64,000 bases of DNA from Magnolia sinica (taxonomy: Eukaryota; Streptophyta; Magnoliopsida; Magnoliales; Magnoliaceae): positions 37,565,001-37,629,000 of the forward strand of contig NC_080573.1 in assembly GCF_029962835.1 (NCBI RefSeq), written 5' to 3'. This document shows, piece by piece, positions 12,751 through 24,794 of this stretch. Under the pieces are notes generated by a model. The model made no database searches and was not told the DNA's origin. It saw only the letters and a list, made by a program, of their open reading frames with translations. Position 1 is the first letter of the stretch, and each line of letters starts with the position of its first letter. The translations under genes were made by a program, and so were the position numbers.

Positions 12751-13771
12751 TCTTTTATGTGTTTTAGTTTTACGTGACAAGCCCACACCTTGAAACTAAG
12801 TGATCATACCTGGTACTGGGTCACTACTCATACCGAGTTGATCCTCATACCTTTGGGTATCATGCCATACCTTTGAAATTGTTGATTGGTGAGATAAACA
12901 AGTGATACATAAAGTTGGTTCAAGGAACACTAGTAAGGAGCCGCTATATGTGGTAACGAACCACGTGATCCGGATAAGGACTCATGATGTAACATCAGTA
13001 TCCTAGCTTCACTAATATGCTGGAAGAATGAAACTTAATAATTACTCGGCTAACATATGCATCAATTACATTGCATTAGATAGGATGTGGCGATTTGATG
13101 TTAGAGTCGCGTGATGAGGGAGTGTTGGCATCTACAAAATAGGCGTTGAAGTCGCTTGTGAGGGAGTGTTGTTTGAAAAGAATATGCATCATGTCATATG
13201 TTCATATGCGTATTTAATAAGAGTATTTAGGAATTGTTTGATGTCTTATTTATCATTAACTGTGCTGATTGGGTTGATAACATGTGTAACTTAGAACTAA
13301 TAGAACCACTAAGTTAGCTACTCACTCTCACTTAGGTCGGTGTTTTAAAATACCAACCAGGCATTGTTATTTATACAAGTTCTACCGAGGCCTCTGGTGG
13401 GTAAACTTTGGTTGGCTTGTACTTTCGCCGTGATGCCTTGGGAGCATCGGGAGAAACTGGAAGACCTTTCTTTTATATTAGTTTTGTGCTTTATGTGTAA
13501 ATTTTATCGCATGTTCATTGTGGCTTGTATAATCCCCTTTTTGGGCGATTATCACTATTGGAAGTTTATTTTTAATTATTAGCTTTATATTTCTAAATAT
13601 TTTGCTATCACTACCTCGCTTTGGTCCTACTAAGTTAAATTGCGTAACTCTGATTATTTGTGTGTGAAATAAATTTGAATCTAAATGAGGACATATGTGC
13701 ATTTTATTAAGTTAATTCGTGAAAACTCGGGACCGGAGTTTTTCTACTCGGGTATCGATTTTCGGGGCATT
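12751..13771. repeat. LTR fragment ending at 13,771 (same superfamily as 1-1,295)
   Basis: Collinear with 1-1,295: shared blocks include the ATAACATGT / CACTAAGTTAGCTACTCACTC area (about 13,275-13,330, compare 770-815) and the terminal TTTTCGGGGCATTATA (compare TTTCAGGGCATTACA). The terminal CA has mutated to TA. The left boundary is fuzzy. No coding content. Confidence 0.6.
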
Positions 13772-15394
13772 ATACCATATGATACATCTCTTCCAAGAAT
13801 CACAACATATGACATGTGTAACTCAACATCTATAGAGTACACAACTAGAGCATGGTGATAATGCAATGCTATGTGAAGCCAAGAGGGTAGGATGAAGTGC
13901 AAGTGATGCAAATGCAAAGGGATACTGGGTGTATGTAGGCATGCGAGTCTTACTCAGTAAGTCCACATTTCAGTACAATTATCATCACTGGAAATTATCA
14001 CCAGGGTCTAGTACACTCCAACATTAGCTGCTGTCCCATCATGCCCATGCCCAGGTGAGTGGAAGAGACCTCACTATCCGCCTTATCAGTAGTATGCCAA
14101 TGCCCACCCGGCTAGTCAATAGTGGACCCATTTATGAGCTAGTCAAACTTAACTTAGCTTACAGCCCCTTACCATCGGGTGGATAAGGTCACACTCATTT
14201 TCAACCGATTATGATATAGTGATCTACTGGTATTTTGCACCCGGGCGCTTATGTTATCCACTCAGTCTGGATGTTGAAGTATTCTGTTAGCCCATAGGAT
14301 TTAGGGACTTTCACCCAAGGACATCTATAATACCCCAATGCTAGAACAAATATTTTCGGTGTCCAATCTGACCATCTACATTATGCCCACGGAGGCTGCA
14401 ACCTTGATATCGCTAGGCTGTAAAGTGCTCGTGACTTACAAGATGCGGAATGCATGAGTCATACCATCTAAGTTATGCACCAAAACTGCGTGTATCGCTC
14501 GATCATGTGGGGCGACCCTATCCCACATAGAGTATCCTAAGTGTCTCAAGTCCAAAGGCATATGCTATGAACAATCGTCATCCACAATAGGCATACAAAT
14601 GATGCGTATGAGATATGATAACGTCCAATCATAAGCACTATGCATGAGGTGTGTAATATTGCATTACGCATAAAGTAGGGCTAAATTAATATAAAGCAAT
14701 GCTAACTTAAATGTAAGAGCAATGCTACCTCTGATATAAAATAAGTGTCACGTCAATATAAAGAAAGTGCCATGTCAACATAAAGAAAATGCTATTAGCA
14801 AACATCAGTGTAACCCTCGCACCAATCACTAATGTAAAGCCATAAAAATCATCAGGTGTCATACCAGCATTTTACACCGAATTATCCAAGTCATGCAAGA
14901 TTGTACATGGAGTACATAGCATACAAAGATTCACATGCATCATTAATATCATGGCCATCATCTAACATAGCATCATACATGCCCTAGGCACTATGTGTCT
15001 ATCATGCATGAGGCTATCCTTACGTTCACCAACATTATTTATTTATCATCATTTAGGCATAAAGTAAAATATGGTTACCTTATGGATGAGATTATCATGA
15101 CTATTAACGTGTGCATTATTGTCATTTGGATATCAATATCGTCTCGAATGTAACTAAAATCAAACAAAGCATAGTGATTATACACATATCATCGTCATGA
15201 TTATCAATACATGCATGATTATCAACTAGGATATCAACCTCATCATCCAATGTAACGATCATCATGTAAAGTATGGTGATCAACTAGGATATTTTGTCAT
15301 CATATACATATACATACTATCAACATCATTAGCATGAAGATCACTTTCACTTCATGATTAACATAGGCAATGTCACAACTATCATAAACAACTA
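13772..15394. other. Unassigned non-coding, repeat-like DNA (left part)
   Basis: No gene seen. AT-rich sequence with many ATCATCAT / CATCAATAT runs toward the right. It is the left flank of the complete element starting at 15,400 and continues at 24,795, where the CATC-rich character resumes. It may be one large LTR or another old repeat, but no terminal structure was found. Confidence 0.4.
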
Positions 15395-15399
15395 CTCAT
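15395..15399. repeat. TSD CTCAT (left copy)
   Basis: Identical to 24,790-24,794, proving a single intact insertion of 15,400-24,789. Confidence 0.92.
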
Positions 15400-16251
15400 T
15401 GATGTTTTATTTAAACCAACACGATTTAAATGATATTTAAACTCGCAAGTATACGAATCAGATGCAGATACGGTACGTATTACGAGATCGTTCCCACGAG
15501 GACTGGTCGTCACAATTCAAATCTATGATTCTCCTTAACTAATCCAACAAATAATGGAATGAATTACTAAGCACAATTTTATGAAAAAAATAATTAATTA
15601 AGAATAGGGAAGAAAATTCAATCAGAGAGAGAGCACTAGGACTTTCGAATCCACCCCTAATTATCCTAACCCTTGTTTTGTCTGTTGATTCACCTTGATC
15701 TAGATTGATACCACTTATACAGAGAAAGCACAATCTGTGTCCTTAATCGGGCATACAAACTGTCTAATTCCTTTAAGCAATGCCATGAATGACATATCCC
15801 ATATCCTTGGTCGGGTACATGGAATGTACATTCATTAAAGCACCTTGTTTCTTCCTCTATAGGAAACTTGTTCTTGATCAGACACAAGCACCTATAATAA
15901 GCATCCAAACAACATCCATATATATACTTTAATCAAGTTCATAGATGGAGAAGTATAGAATTTAAACCCATAAAGCCCACTTAAAGAAAGAAACAAATTA
16001 ATTAAAATTCAAAGTAAATCAACCAATACAAGAGCTAATCAAATTAGGGGCTTCATCTCAGCCCTAGCTGAGAGATTAGTGACCCATAAAATCCATAAAA
16101 AATATTAAATAAAATTCATAAAAGAAACGTCAAACCAAACAATCTCTCTCTCTCTTCTTTCTTCTCTTTCTTCTCTTTCTTCTCTTTCTTCTCTCCCTTG
16201 CTTCAGATCTGGAATCCCCTGGTTCTGAATGCCTTTCCCACGTCCAAAACT

Positions 16252-16262
16252 CCCCTTTTATA
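16252..16262 (-). promoter_or_regulatory. LTR TATA box (minus strand), 3' LTR copy
   Basis: TATAAAAGGGG on the minus strand. The identical site in the 5' LTR is at 23,414-23,424, where it would drive element transcription leftward into gag. Confidence 0.6.
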
Positions 16263-16332
16263 GCTGCTGGATGGCTGGGGTCGGTGGCAGAGTCGTAGAA
16301 GGACTCGAAGTGCAATTTTTCGCAGCCGTGAT

Positions 16333-17030
16333 CGGTGGGCCCCACAGAGGTGTTTTCTGAAAAATCCACCCCGTCCATTGGATTCAGGACGAAATTTCAG
16401 TCAAGAATGGGTGGTTTTGAATGTCCATTGACACGGCCCAGAGAAGAAAATACAAAAAGATCAGTTTTGAATGTCCCGGGGCAGTCTACTTTTGGCCTCT
16501 GCACCGCACACGTGTGTACGCATGGGCGAGGAATATCAACATGGTTTTGAAGCTCTCGACGCCCTCTACACGATGGACGGATCAGATCTTCCATCTGATC
16601 GAAGATGGTGGGCCACAACCGCCCGGAAGTCAGTTTTTTCGCGGACGTGCGTAAGCCTTCGTACGTCCGGCGCTGCGATGCTCGGTGGGCCCCACATAAG
16701 CGTTTTCGGGGAAATCCACCCCGTCCATTGGATAGAAGACGAGATTTCGTTCAAAGATGGATGGTTTTGAACTTGCGTGGACGCGGCCCAAAGAAGGAAT
16801 CATGCTGTTTTCATTCTGGATGTCATGGGGCAGCTTGCTTGTGTCCTCTGTACCGAACACGTGTGCACGTATGGGAGTGGAATATCAGCATGGTTTTGTA
16901 GTTCTCGAACCCATCTACACGATGGACGGCTCGGATCGGCCGTACGGGTGACGTACGGGGCCCACAGCAGTCCGTAAAAACGGACTTTCCGTCCGTTACA
17001 TGCGCCAGAAACGAAAGTTTCTGTTTTTGA
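16333..17030 (-). repeat. Two-copy ~350 bp tandem duplication inside the LTR U3
   Basis: Copies start at 16,333 and 16,683. Both carry CGGTGGGCCCCACA, then ATCCACCCCGTCCATTGGAT, then GGATGGTTTTGAA..GGCCCA(A/G)AGAAG. They have diverged strongly, so the duplication predates this insertion; it also sits in the other LTR (23,494 and 23,834). A weaker third echo, GTGGGGTCCACTGTGATAC..TGCACCGTCCATCC, is near 17,120. Confidence 0.7.
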
Positions 17031-17639
17031 AAGGATGAAGTCGGGTCAGCGCTGCTGACCGACTTATGCTCGTTCGGTGCACAGGCAGTGCACATGTGCA
17101 CCATGCACATGTCACCCAAGGTGGGGTCCACTGTGATACTTTTGAGAAATCTGCACCGTCCATCCTTTTTCTCATATTATTTCCACCGTCAGGACCAAAA
17201 TTGATGTATATCCAGATATCCAGCGGGGCCCACTTAATGAATTAAGGGGCTGATCTGGCCGTTAGACCACTTTTCGAAATTGTCAATGGCTGAAATTTAA
17301 TATGTACGGTTCATTTATGGTCCCCATCACGTGTATGAAGTTTCGAGTTGATCGGATGGCGGGAACATGTGATCTTGCATTCTGGACCCTTTTCGAGCCC
17401 CTTTGCCTTGCTTTCCTCAATCCCAGGCATGTAAAATCTTCACTATTGGTTTTCTGGAGTCCATCCCGTGCTCTGGTAATTTTGGAGCGCCAAATCCATG
17501 TTCTTAACATCATCTTTCAGTACACACTCTTGATTTCATCTTGTAATAAAAACACGATTAAAATATGGCATTAAGCATTATCATATACGTAAAATCTGGT
17601 AATGATTAGGGTCTAATATGCAATATCCGACCCTCATCA

Positions 17640-17651
17640 CAACCCCCAACC
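17640..17651 (-). other. Polypurine tract next to the 3' LTR
   Basis: The minus strand reads GGTTGGGGGTTG immediately before TGATGAGGG. A second similar run (GGTTGGGGGTGGGAG, minus strand) lies further inside at about 18,517-18,531. Confidence 0.7.
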
Positions 17652-19050
17652 AGCATTTTGCTAGTCCCGAGCAAAACATGCGAAGAATAATTTCAGAAAT
17701 AAAAGACAATTCCTGTAAACTCAAGTGACTTGTGAACAGATATCTGAGATGTGAAATTTCTAAGATTCATGAATGGTAAGTAGAATTGTCTCCTGAAATC
17801 AAGCTCACGGTAAACTTCATAATCAAGTTCAACATATTAATCCATTAATTGGAACAATTCTGAACATCGAGCTCCATGAATGTAAAGTGTAATCTCGACC
17901 TACAAACATTAAGAGATCCAATTGTCAATCTCATGATATCATTGGTAATTCATGACAACCAAGCTTGAAACCAACACTTATCTCACAGATTAACTTTTCA
18001 TTTTACCAGCCTTTGATTTTCTTTATGAGCAGTAACGCAAATGAGGGGAATCAAATTCTTACCTATAGGGAGCAAACCTATGGCGAAAACTTGTCGCCTA
18101 ACTTTTTTTTTTTTTTTTTTTTCATATGTCAACTATGGAGAATCAAATCTGCACCTATAGGGAGCAAACCTATGGTGAAGATTATGTGACTTAGCCTTTT
18201 AATTCTTCTTTTTACCAAGTTAATCATTCAGTTATCGAACCAAAACTTAATGTGCAAGCGAGATGTGATATGTGAAATCATGACTCAATCAATGTTCACA
18301 ACGTCTAATCATGGATTAACAATTCAAAATTGACTGTGAAATCAAGCAGATGGCCGAATCCAAGAGTCATTAGTTACCAACATCATGTATCTTATAATGT
18401 TAAAATCACAACTATCCTTCAAAATCACTTTGAATTCAATAGAAATTCAGAAAAAATTTTAAAATTTTCACAAATTTTCCTCAAGACCAAGAAAATACTG
18501 ATTAGGTACCCTAATCTCCCACCCCCAACCTAAAATCTACATTGTCCTCAATGTAAAAGAAATAATCATGCGATGCACATGGGACAACGAATAATAAAAG
18601 AGGAATGAGGGAAAGATAGTACCTGGACGGAGAATCAAGAGGCTTCCCAAAATTATCAATGTAAGAGCAAGTTAGGGCAGAAGAGAAATTAACAAAATCA
18701 AAAATAACAAAAAGAAAAACAAAAGAAGATCTTACCTATACCACTTTTCAGGTGCTCTCGATTGCATTTAGCGCATGCAACAAGCCTTTAAACCCCTAGG
18801 TTACCCCTAGTGGACGAGTTGTAGTCTCGTGAGGGTTTGCAGTAATGTTACCCACAAACATTGAAGTAACTAACTAAGAAAAATGAAAATGAATGAAATA
18901 AAAATCAATACAATAAAGCAAAAGGCTGGGTTGCCTCCCATGAGCGCTAAGTTTAACGTCTTCAGCCAGACAAGAACGGACCATGAATGAAATAATCTTT
19001 ATAACCAGGGTCCGCCAAAGAAATTACCTCAACACTTTCATTAACCGATC
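17652..19050 (-). other. 3' non-coding internal region of the Athila-like element
   Basis: No ORF of note. Near 18,935-18,975 the minus strand reads GACGTTAAACTTAGCGCTCA then TGGGAGGCAACCCAG, the segment that normally follows the end of pol in this clade (recalled family knowledge). Its position right after a truncated RT marks the pol deletion. Contains a T18 homopolymer at about 18,104-18,121. Confidence 0.65.
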
Positions 19051-19310
19051 CTAGGATAAGTGATGTGAGTTCCCATGAACTGTGCTATCTGAAATAAGGC
19101 AACTAACACTGTCGTCAAATAATTTAAGGACTTCTGCTCGAACGACTTCTTCTATGTTAGGATCACGCTTCCTTTGCATGTTATGCGATATTACCACAGC
19201 ATGATCCATCCATACAGTGGGGCATACTCCCTGGATTTTTTCTATCTTCCGTTCAATTGCTGCCTTATATGCTCTAAGAACATTAAGCAACCGCTCGCCT
19301 TTGTCTTCTC
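19051..19310 (-). pseudogene. Reverse transcriptase N-terminal stub
   Basis: The product resembles the opening of Athila RTs: LRAYKAAIERKIEKIQGVCP, then DPNIEEVVRAEVLKL and LISDS, matching the usual 'LRxxKxAIGWTIxDIKGISP...RRLNPxMKEVVxxEVLKLLDAGIIYPISDS' arrangement. The frame then drifts into unrelated residues and stops at 19,051. No catalytic YxDD or any later RT block exists. The stub shows the ancestor had pol downstream of protease and that the deletion began inside RT. Confidence 0.75.
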
Positions 19311-20870
19311 TTAGTTACAAACTGTGCTGTCAGGAAGAGTCTCAGAGGGATGAAGAGGTTCCACTTTCGCTCTCCATTTTTCAGTCTCCAATATAGGAGT
19401 AGAGTCAAGCAATGCATTGACTTCATGGATGGGACTATCAATGTCAAAATCCATGCCCGATTGTGCTAAGCAGGTCTCAAGAGGATCTTCAAAAGATGTA
19501 CGGAAGGAGTCCTGCACAAGGCTCTCGATCATGTCCACTTCAAATATGTCATCCAAATCTGAGGGTTGTTGTCCTGCATTAAAAACATTGAGTTTAATAT
19601 TCATGTTACCAAAGGATAATTTCATAACTCTATTCCTGCAATTGATAATAGCATTAGATGTGGCCAAAAATGGACGACCCAAAATGACTGGGATCTGACT
19701 ATGAAGATTCTGGACAGGCTGAGTATCTATAACTATGAAATCCACTGGAAAATAAAATTTATCAACCTGGATTAACACATCTTCAATAACACCCCGGGCA
19801 CCTTGACAGATCTATCGGCTAAGTTGTAATGTTACCTTAGTTGGTTTCAGCTCACCAAGTCCTAGCTGCTCATAAACCGAATATGGTAACAAATTGACGC
19901 TCGCCCCTAAATCAAGTAATGCCTTCCCGATCTTATGATCTCCTATGCCGCAAGAAATGGTGGGAGCTCCTGGATCCCTAAATTTAGGAGGGGTGTTATG
20001 TTGAATCATGGAGCTGAGCTGCTCGGCAAGGAAGACTTTCTTATGAACATTCTGCTTACGCTTTTGAGTGCATAAATCTTTAAGAAACTTAGCGTAAGCA
20101 GGGACTTGCTTGATAGCGTCAAGCACCGGGATGTTGACTTTCACTTTTTGAAACACATCCAAGATTTCATCAAAGGTATTTCTTTTCTTTATTGGTGCCC
20201 GACGTTGAGGAAAGGGTGCTTTGGGCACATAAGGTGGCACATTAGTGGCTCTTGGAGAGTCAGAGAGCTTTTGGACTTTGGATGCATTGGTATGGCTCTC
20301 TGCTTCATCTTGATCTTCTCTTTTAGAATTTGATTCATCCCCAGGCATCTCTATTCTGTTATCAATCTGCTTGCCTGACCTAAGGGTAGTGATCGATTTG
20401 GCCTGTTCATGATATTGCCCTTGGTTGGAATTAGAGCCAATCTCATACTGTCCCTTTGGATTAGCCTCAGGTTGGCTAGGGAACTTTCCCTTCTCTCTCT
20501 CACTCAATGTGGCAGCTAGTTGACCCATTTGTACTTCCAACTTGGCAATGGATTGTGCATTTGCATGTAAGCTTTGCTGGTTGGCCAGTAAGGTTTGTTG
20601 GGTGTCTTTTTGGAATTGGAGAGAACTCTGCATGAAAAGATGGAGTGTATCCTCAAGAGATGGTTTCCTTGATTGTGTAGGCAGCTGTTGATATTGTGGA
20701 AACTGTTGAGGTTGTTGATTGCCAACTTGGAGGTGCGGTTGCATGGGAGGATTTCCAGATGGTCCTCCTTGTTGTCGTCCTTTTGCCCAAGAGAAATTTG
20801 GATGTCTAGCCCACCCTGGGTTGTATGTGTTCGAGTAAGGATCATTCCCAGATTTTTGAAAAGTGTTCAT
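19311..20870 (-). pseudogene. Gag C-terminus, linker and aspartic protease (broken by a frameshift)
   Basis: The first open stretch (20,870 to 19,812, 352 codons) begins with the family-typical 'NDPYSNTYNPGW' and 'HPNFSW' segments, then a Gln-rich and charged linker, then a retropepsin-like domain. The catalytic motif DLGAS lies at about 19,899-19,913 (the Leu form is usual in this clade). The frame breaks near 19,810 and continues in 19,778-19,311 with VDKFYFPVDFIV and ILGRPFLAT, the protease C-terminal half, followed by an acidic linker. It would process the element's own gag. Not functional as it stands because of the frameshift. Confidence 0.85.
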
Positions 20871-20964
20871 AGCATGAACTTATTCAGAGAGAAGTTCTGG
20901 GAATGCTGCACCAGATGGACAAGACCGCATAGGATGGGACGGACTCGAACATGTGGCATATGCC

Positions 20965-21859
20965 TAGACTTGAGCTGTTTGTGGTGGTCCATTATTTAAT
21001 ACCAGAGCATCAACTTTCTTTGTCAGGTTATCAAGCTTGGCACTCAGCTCTGGTATGACTCCTATCTCATATATACCACCTCTCTTTTGTGGTTGGGGAC
21101 TTCTGTCACCTCTATTTGAATAATCCCATTGCTGGGAATTTTCGCACAAGGTTTCAAAGAAGTTCCACGCTCGACATCACTTTTGGTAATGAATGACCCT
21201 CCACTAGTGGCATCAACCATGCGACGGTTCTGTGGTGTCAGACCGTCATAGAAGTATTGAACTTGTTGCCACTTCTCAAAACCATGGTGAGGACATTTAA
21301 GAAGCAAGTCCTTCCATCTTTCCCAACATTCATGAAAGTGCTCGCCCTCTTTTAGTCTGAAGTTAGTAAATTCTATACTGAGGGCATTGGTTTTGTGAAC
21401 GAGGGAGAACTTGTTTAAGAACTTCTTAGACAGTTGGTCCCATGTAGTGATAGATCCAACTTCTAGAGAATTCAACCATGCTTTCGCCTTATCCTTCAAA
21501 GAAAAAGGAAACAGGCGTAGGCGGATCGAATCGTCTGAGAAGTTTTGGAACTTAAAGGTGGAGCAAATGTTTAAGAATTCTTTCACATGATGATATGGGT
21601 CCTCCTTGTCCAATCCATAAAAGGATGGCAACAATTGTATGACTCCAGGTTTAAGTTCAAAGTGTGCTGCCGTAGTGGTTGGCAACACTATGCATGAAGG
21701 CGCATTAAATTGGACAGGAGCTGAATAATCTTTGAGAGCTTTAACTTCAGTCTCATTCGCCATTTCAACAGGATTATTTCTCAATCTTTCACGAATTGTT
21801 CTTTCAATCTCAGGATCAAACGGTGCTAGTTCTATATTCAGAGATCTACGTCCTAGCAT
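20965..21859 (-). pseudogene. Gag (retrotrans_gag-type capsid), frameshifted
   Basis: Starts MLGRRSLNIELAPFDPEIE at 21,859. The capsid domain has ELKPGVIQLLPSFYGLDKED, LRLFPFSLKDKAKAWLNSL, TTWDQLSKKFLNKF and ECWERWKDLLLKCPHHGF, typical of plant gypsy Gag. A one-base shift near 21,160 moves the product into the frame carrying CENSQQWDYSNRGD. Two further in-frame stops (near 20,966 and 20,880) sit where glutamine codons are expected (Q to stop, C-to-T type). Role: virus-like particle shell of the retrotransposon. Dead in this copy. Confidence 0.85.
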
Positions 21860-21999
21860 AAACTATGTTATTGCAATGTAAGAAAGAAAACTAAACTAAG
21901 AAGCAACCTAAGAAAAATAAAACTAGACCTAGAAACTATGAGATTCTAAAACAAGTTAAAACTATGTAAATAAGAATGGGAAGAAAGAACCCGGAAAAG

Positions 22000-22571
22000 G
22001 AGATGATTGATGTCTGAAGAATAGGGAGCTCCTCCTTTTGAAGACAATGTTATTTAGCAGCTTCCTTCCTCAATTCCTGTAAACAAAAAGAAAATAAAAA
22101 TAAATTAAATTCCTAAAATAATGCTAGAAAAAAAATCCTAAGCAACGGTTAATTTCTAAAAAAGAAAGTTTGTAATCTTAGAAATAAAAAACTAAGTTAG
22201 TTTCTAAAAAGGGAAAAATTTCTAAAACTAGAAAATAGAAAATTACTTGAAAGAAGAATCAGAATCTAGAATTAGAAAATAGGAAATAGGAAATTTCTAA
22301 AAATAAAATAAAATAGCCTAGAAATAGAAACTTTCTAAAAAATAAAAAAAATAAAACCTTAATTCTAAAAATAGAAATTAGAAAAAAAATAGAAAATTTG
22401 GAAAGAGATTACCAAATTAGTAGTTTATGTCAGGTCCCTACAAAACAGGAAATAGGTTAGTTTCTAAAAAAATTTAACCTAAAGGTAGTAAAAAAAACTA
22501 AGACTATGAATTATGATAAGAGAGAATCTTAAATCCAATTGGACCGAAACAGCCTGATCACATCAAAAACT
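22000..22571 (-). other. A-rich leader between 5' LTR and gag
   Basis: Runs of CTAAAAATAGAAA-type sequence, no ORF. Next to the 5' LTR the minus strand reads AGTTTTTGATGTGATCAGGC. I do not recognise a tRNA-complementary primer site there; it may be deleted or unusual. Confidence 0.5.
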
Positions 22572-24789
22572 TGATGTTTTATTTAAACCAACACGATTTA
22601 AATGATATTTAAACTCGCAAGTATACGAATCAGATGCAGATACGGTACGTATTACGAGATCGTTCCCACGAGGACTGGTCGTCACAATTCAAATCTATGA
22701 TTCTCCTTAACTAATCCAACAAATAATGGAATGAATTACTAAGCACAATTTTATGAAAAACAATTAATTAAGAATAGGGAAGAAAATTCAATCAGAGAGA
22801 GAGCACTAGGACTTTCGAATCCACCCCTAATTATCCTAACCCTTGTTTTGTCTGTTGATTCACCTTGATCTAGATTGATACCACTTATACAGAGAAAGCA
22901 CAATCTGTGTCCTTAATCGGGCATACAAACTGTCTAATTCCTTTAAGCAATGCCATGAATGACATATCCCATATCCTTGGTCGGGTACATGGAATGTACA
23001 TTCATTAAAGCACCTTGTTTCTTCCTCTATAGGAAACTTGTTCTTGATCAGACACAAGCACCTATAATAAGCATCCAAACAACATCCATATATATACTTT
23101 AATCAAGTTCATAGATGGAGAAGTATAGAATTTAAACCCATAAAGCCCACTTAAAGAAAGAAACAAATTAATTAAAATTCAAAGTAAATCAACCAATACA
23201 AGAGCTAATCAAATTAGGGGCTTCATCTCAGCCCTAGCTGAGAGATTAGTGACCCATAAAATCCATAAAAAAATATTAAATAAAATTCATAAAAGAAACG
23301 TCAAACCAAACAATCTCTCTCTCTCTTCTTTCTTCTCTTTCTTCTCTTTCTTCTCTCCCTTGCTTCAGATCTGGAATCCCCTGGTTCTGAATGCCTTTCC
23401 CACGTCCAAAACTCCCCTTTTATAGCTGCTGGATGGCTGGGGTCGGTGGCAGAGTCGTAGAAGGACTCGAAGTGCAATTTTTTGCAGCCGTGATCGGTGG
23501 GCCCCACAGAGGTGTTTTCTAAAAAATCCACCCCGTCCATTGGATTCAGGACGAAATTTCAGTCAAGAATGGGTGGTTTTGAATGTCCATTGACACGGCC
23601 CAGAGAAGAAAATACAAAAAGATCAGTTTTGAACGTCCCGGGACAGTCTACTTTTGGCCTCTGCACCGCACACGTGTGTACGCATGGGGGAGGAATATCA
23701 ACATGGTTTTGAAGCTCTCGACGCCCTCTACACGATGGACGGATCAGATCTTCCATCTGATCGAAGATGGTGGGCCACAACCGCCCGAAAGGGGACGTGC
23801 GTAAGCCTTCGCACGTCCGGCGCTGCGATGCTCGGTGGGCCCCACATAAGAGTTTTCGGGGAAATCCACCTCGTCCATTGGATAGAGGACGAGATTTCGT
23901 TCAAAGATGGATGGTTTTGAACTTGCGTGGACGCGGCCCAAAGAAGGAATCATGCTGTTTTCATTCTGGATGTCATGGGGCAGCTTGCTTGTGTCCTCTG
24001 TACCGAACACGTGTGCACGTATGGGAGTGGAATATCAGCATGGTTTTGTAGTTCTCGAACCCATCTACACGATGGACGGCTCGGATCGGCCGTACGGGTG
24101 ACGTACGGGGCCCACAGCGGTCCGTAAAAACGGACTTTCCGTCCGTTACACGCGCCAGAAACGAAAGTTTCAGTTTTTGAAAGGATGAAGTCGGGTCAGC
24201 GCTGCTGACCGACTTATGCTCGTTCGGTGCACAGGCAGTGCACATGTGCACCATGCACATGTCACCCAAGGTGGGGTCCACTGTGATACTTTTGAGAAAT
24301 CTGCACCGTCCATCCTTTTTCTCATATTATTTCCACCGTCAGGACCAAAATTGATGTATATCCAGATATCCAGCGGGCCCCACTTAATGAATTAAGGGGC
24401 TGATCTAGCCATTAGACCACTTTCCGAGATTGTCAATGGCTGAAATTTAATATGTACGGTTCATTTATGGTCCCCATCACGTGTATGAAGTTTCGAGTTG
24501 TTCGGATGGCGGGAACATGTGATCTTGCATTTTGGACCCTTTTCGAGCCCCTTTGCCTTGCTTTCCTCAATCCCAGGCGTGTAAAATCTTCACTATTGGT
24601 TTTCTGGAGTCCATCCCGTGCTCTGGTAATTTTGGAGCGCCAAATCCATGTTCTTAACATCATCTTTCAGTACACACTCCTGATTTCATCCTGTAATAAA
24701 AACACGATTAAAATATGGCATTAAGCATTATCATATACGTAAAATCTGGTAATGATTAGGGTCTAATATGCAATATCCGACCCTCATCA
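22572..24789 (-). repeat. 5' LTR of the Athila-like element (2,218 bp)
   Basis: Near-identical to 15,400-17,639. Over about 910 bp from its left end I find no substitution, only small indels. Over the remaining ~1.3 kb I count about 23. TATA box (minus) at 23,414-23,424. Confidence 0.95.
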
Positions 24790-24794
24790 CTCAT
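24790..24794. repeat. TSD CTCAT (right copy)
   Basis: Pairs with 15,395-15,399. Confidence 0.92.

Larger units (their letters stand above)
15400..17639 (-). repeat. 3' LTR of the Athila-like element (2,240 bp)
   Basis: TGATG...CATCA ends. It matches 22,572-24,789 with about 23 substitutions and four indels by eye, including one ~12 bp indel at about 16,625 and a TTCTC microsatellite length change near 16,150-16,195. All substitutions lie in the right (U3) part. A minus-strand TATA box TATAAAAGGGG lies at plus 16,252-16,262. Short frames inside both LTRs are duplicated only because the LTRs are duplicated. Confidence 0.95.
15400..24789 (-). mobile_element. Complete non-autonomous Athila-like Ty3-gypsy element (gag-protease, pol deleted)
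   Basis: A 9,390-bp element on the minus strand with two LTRs (15,400-17,639 and 22,572-24,789), TGATG...CATCA ends and a perfect TSD CTCAT. A purine-rich tract GGTTGGGGGTTG (minus strand, plus 17,640-17,651) abuts the left LTR, so the left LTR is the 3' LTR. The internal region, read leftward, holds an A-rich leader (22,000-22,571), gag, protease, the first ~80 residues of reverse transcriptase, and then directly the 3' non-coding region. RT core, RNase H and integrase are missing, so it would need proteins supplied in trans. No standard primer-binding site was recognised next to the 5' LTR. Confidence 0.93.

Noticed and set aside
15690..15908. 72-codon frame, identical again at 22,860-23,078
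   Set aside because: Identity is due to LTR duplication, not coding constraint; no known domain.
16130..17131. Dense overlapping frames on both strands, repeated at 23,301-24,281
   Set aside because: GC-rich U3 of an LTR pair; frames on six strands at once indicate composition, not genes.
22500..22571. Standard primer-binding site of the Athila-like element
   Set aside because: No stretch complementary to a tRNA 3' end was recognised; I did not force one.
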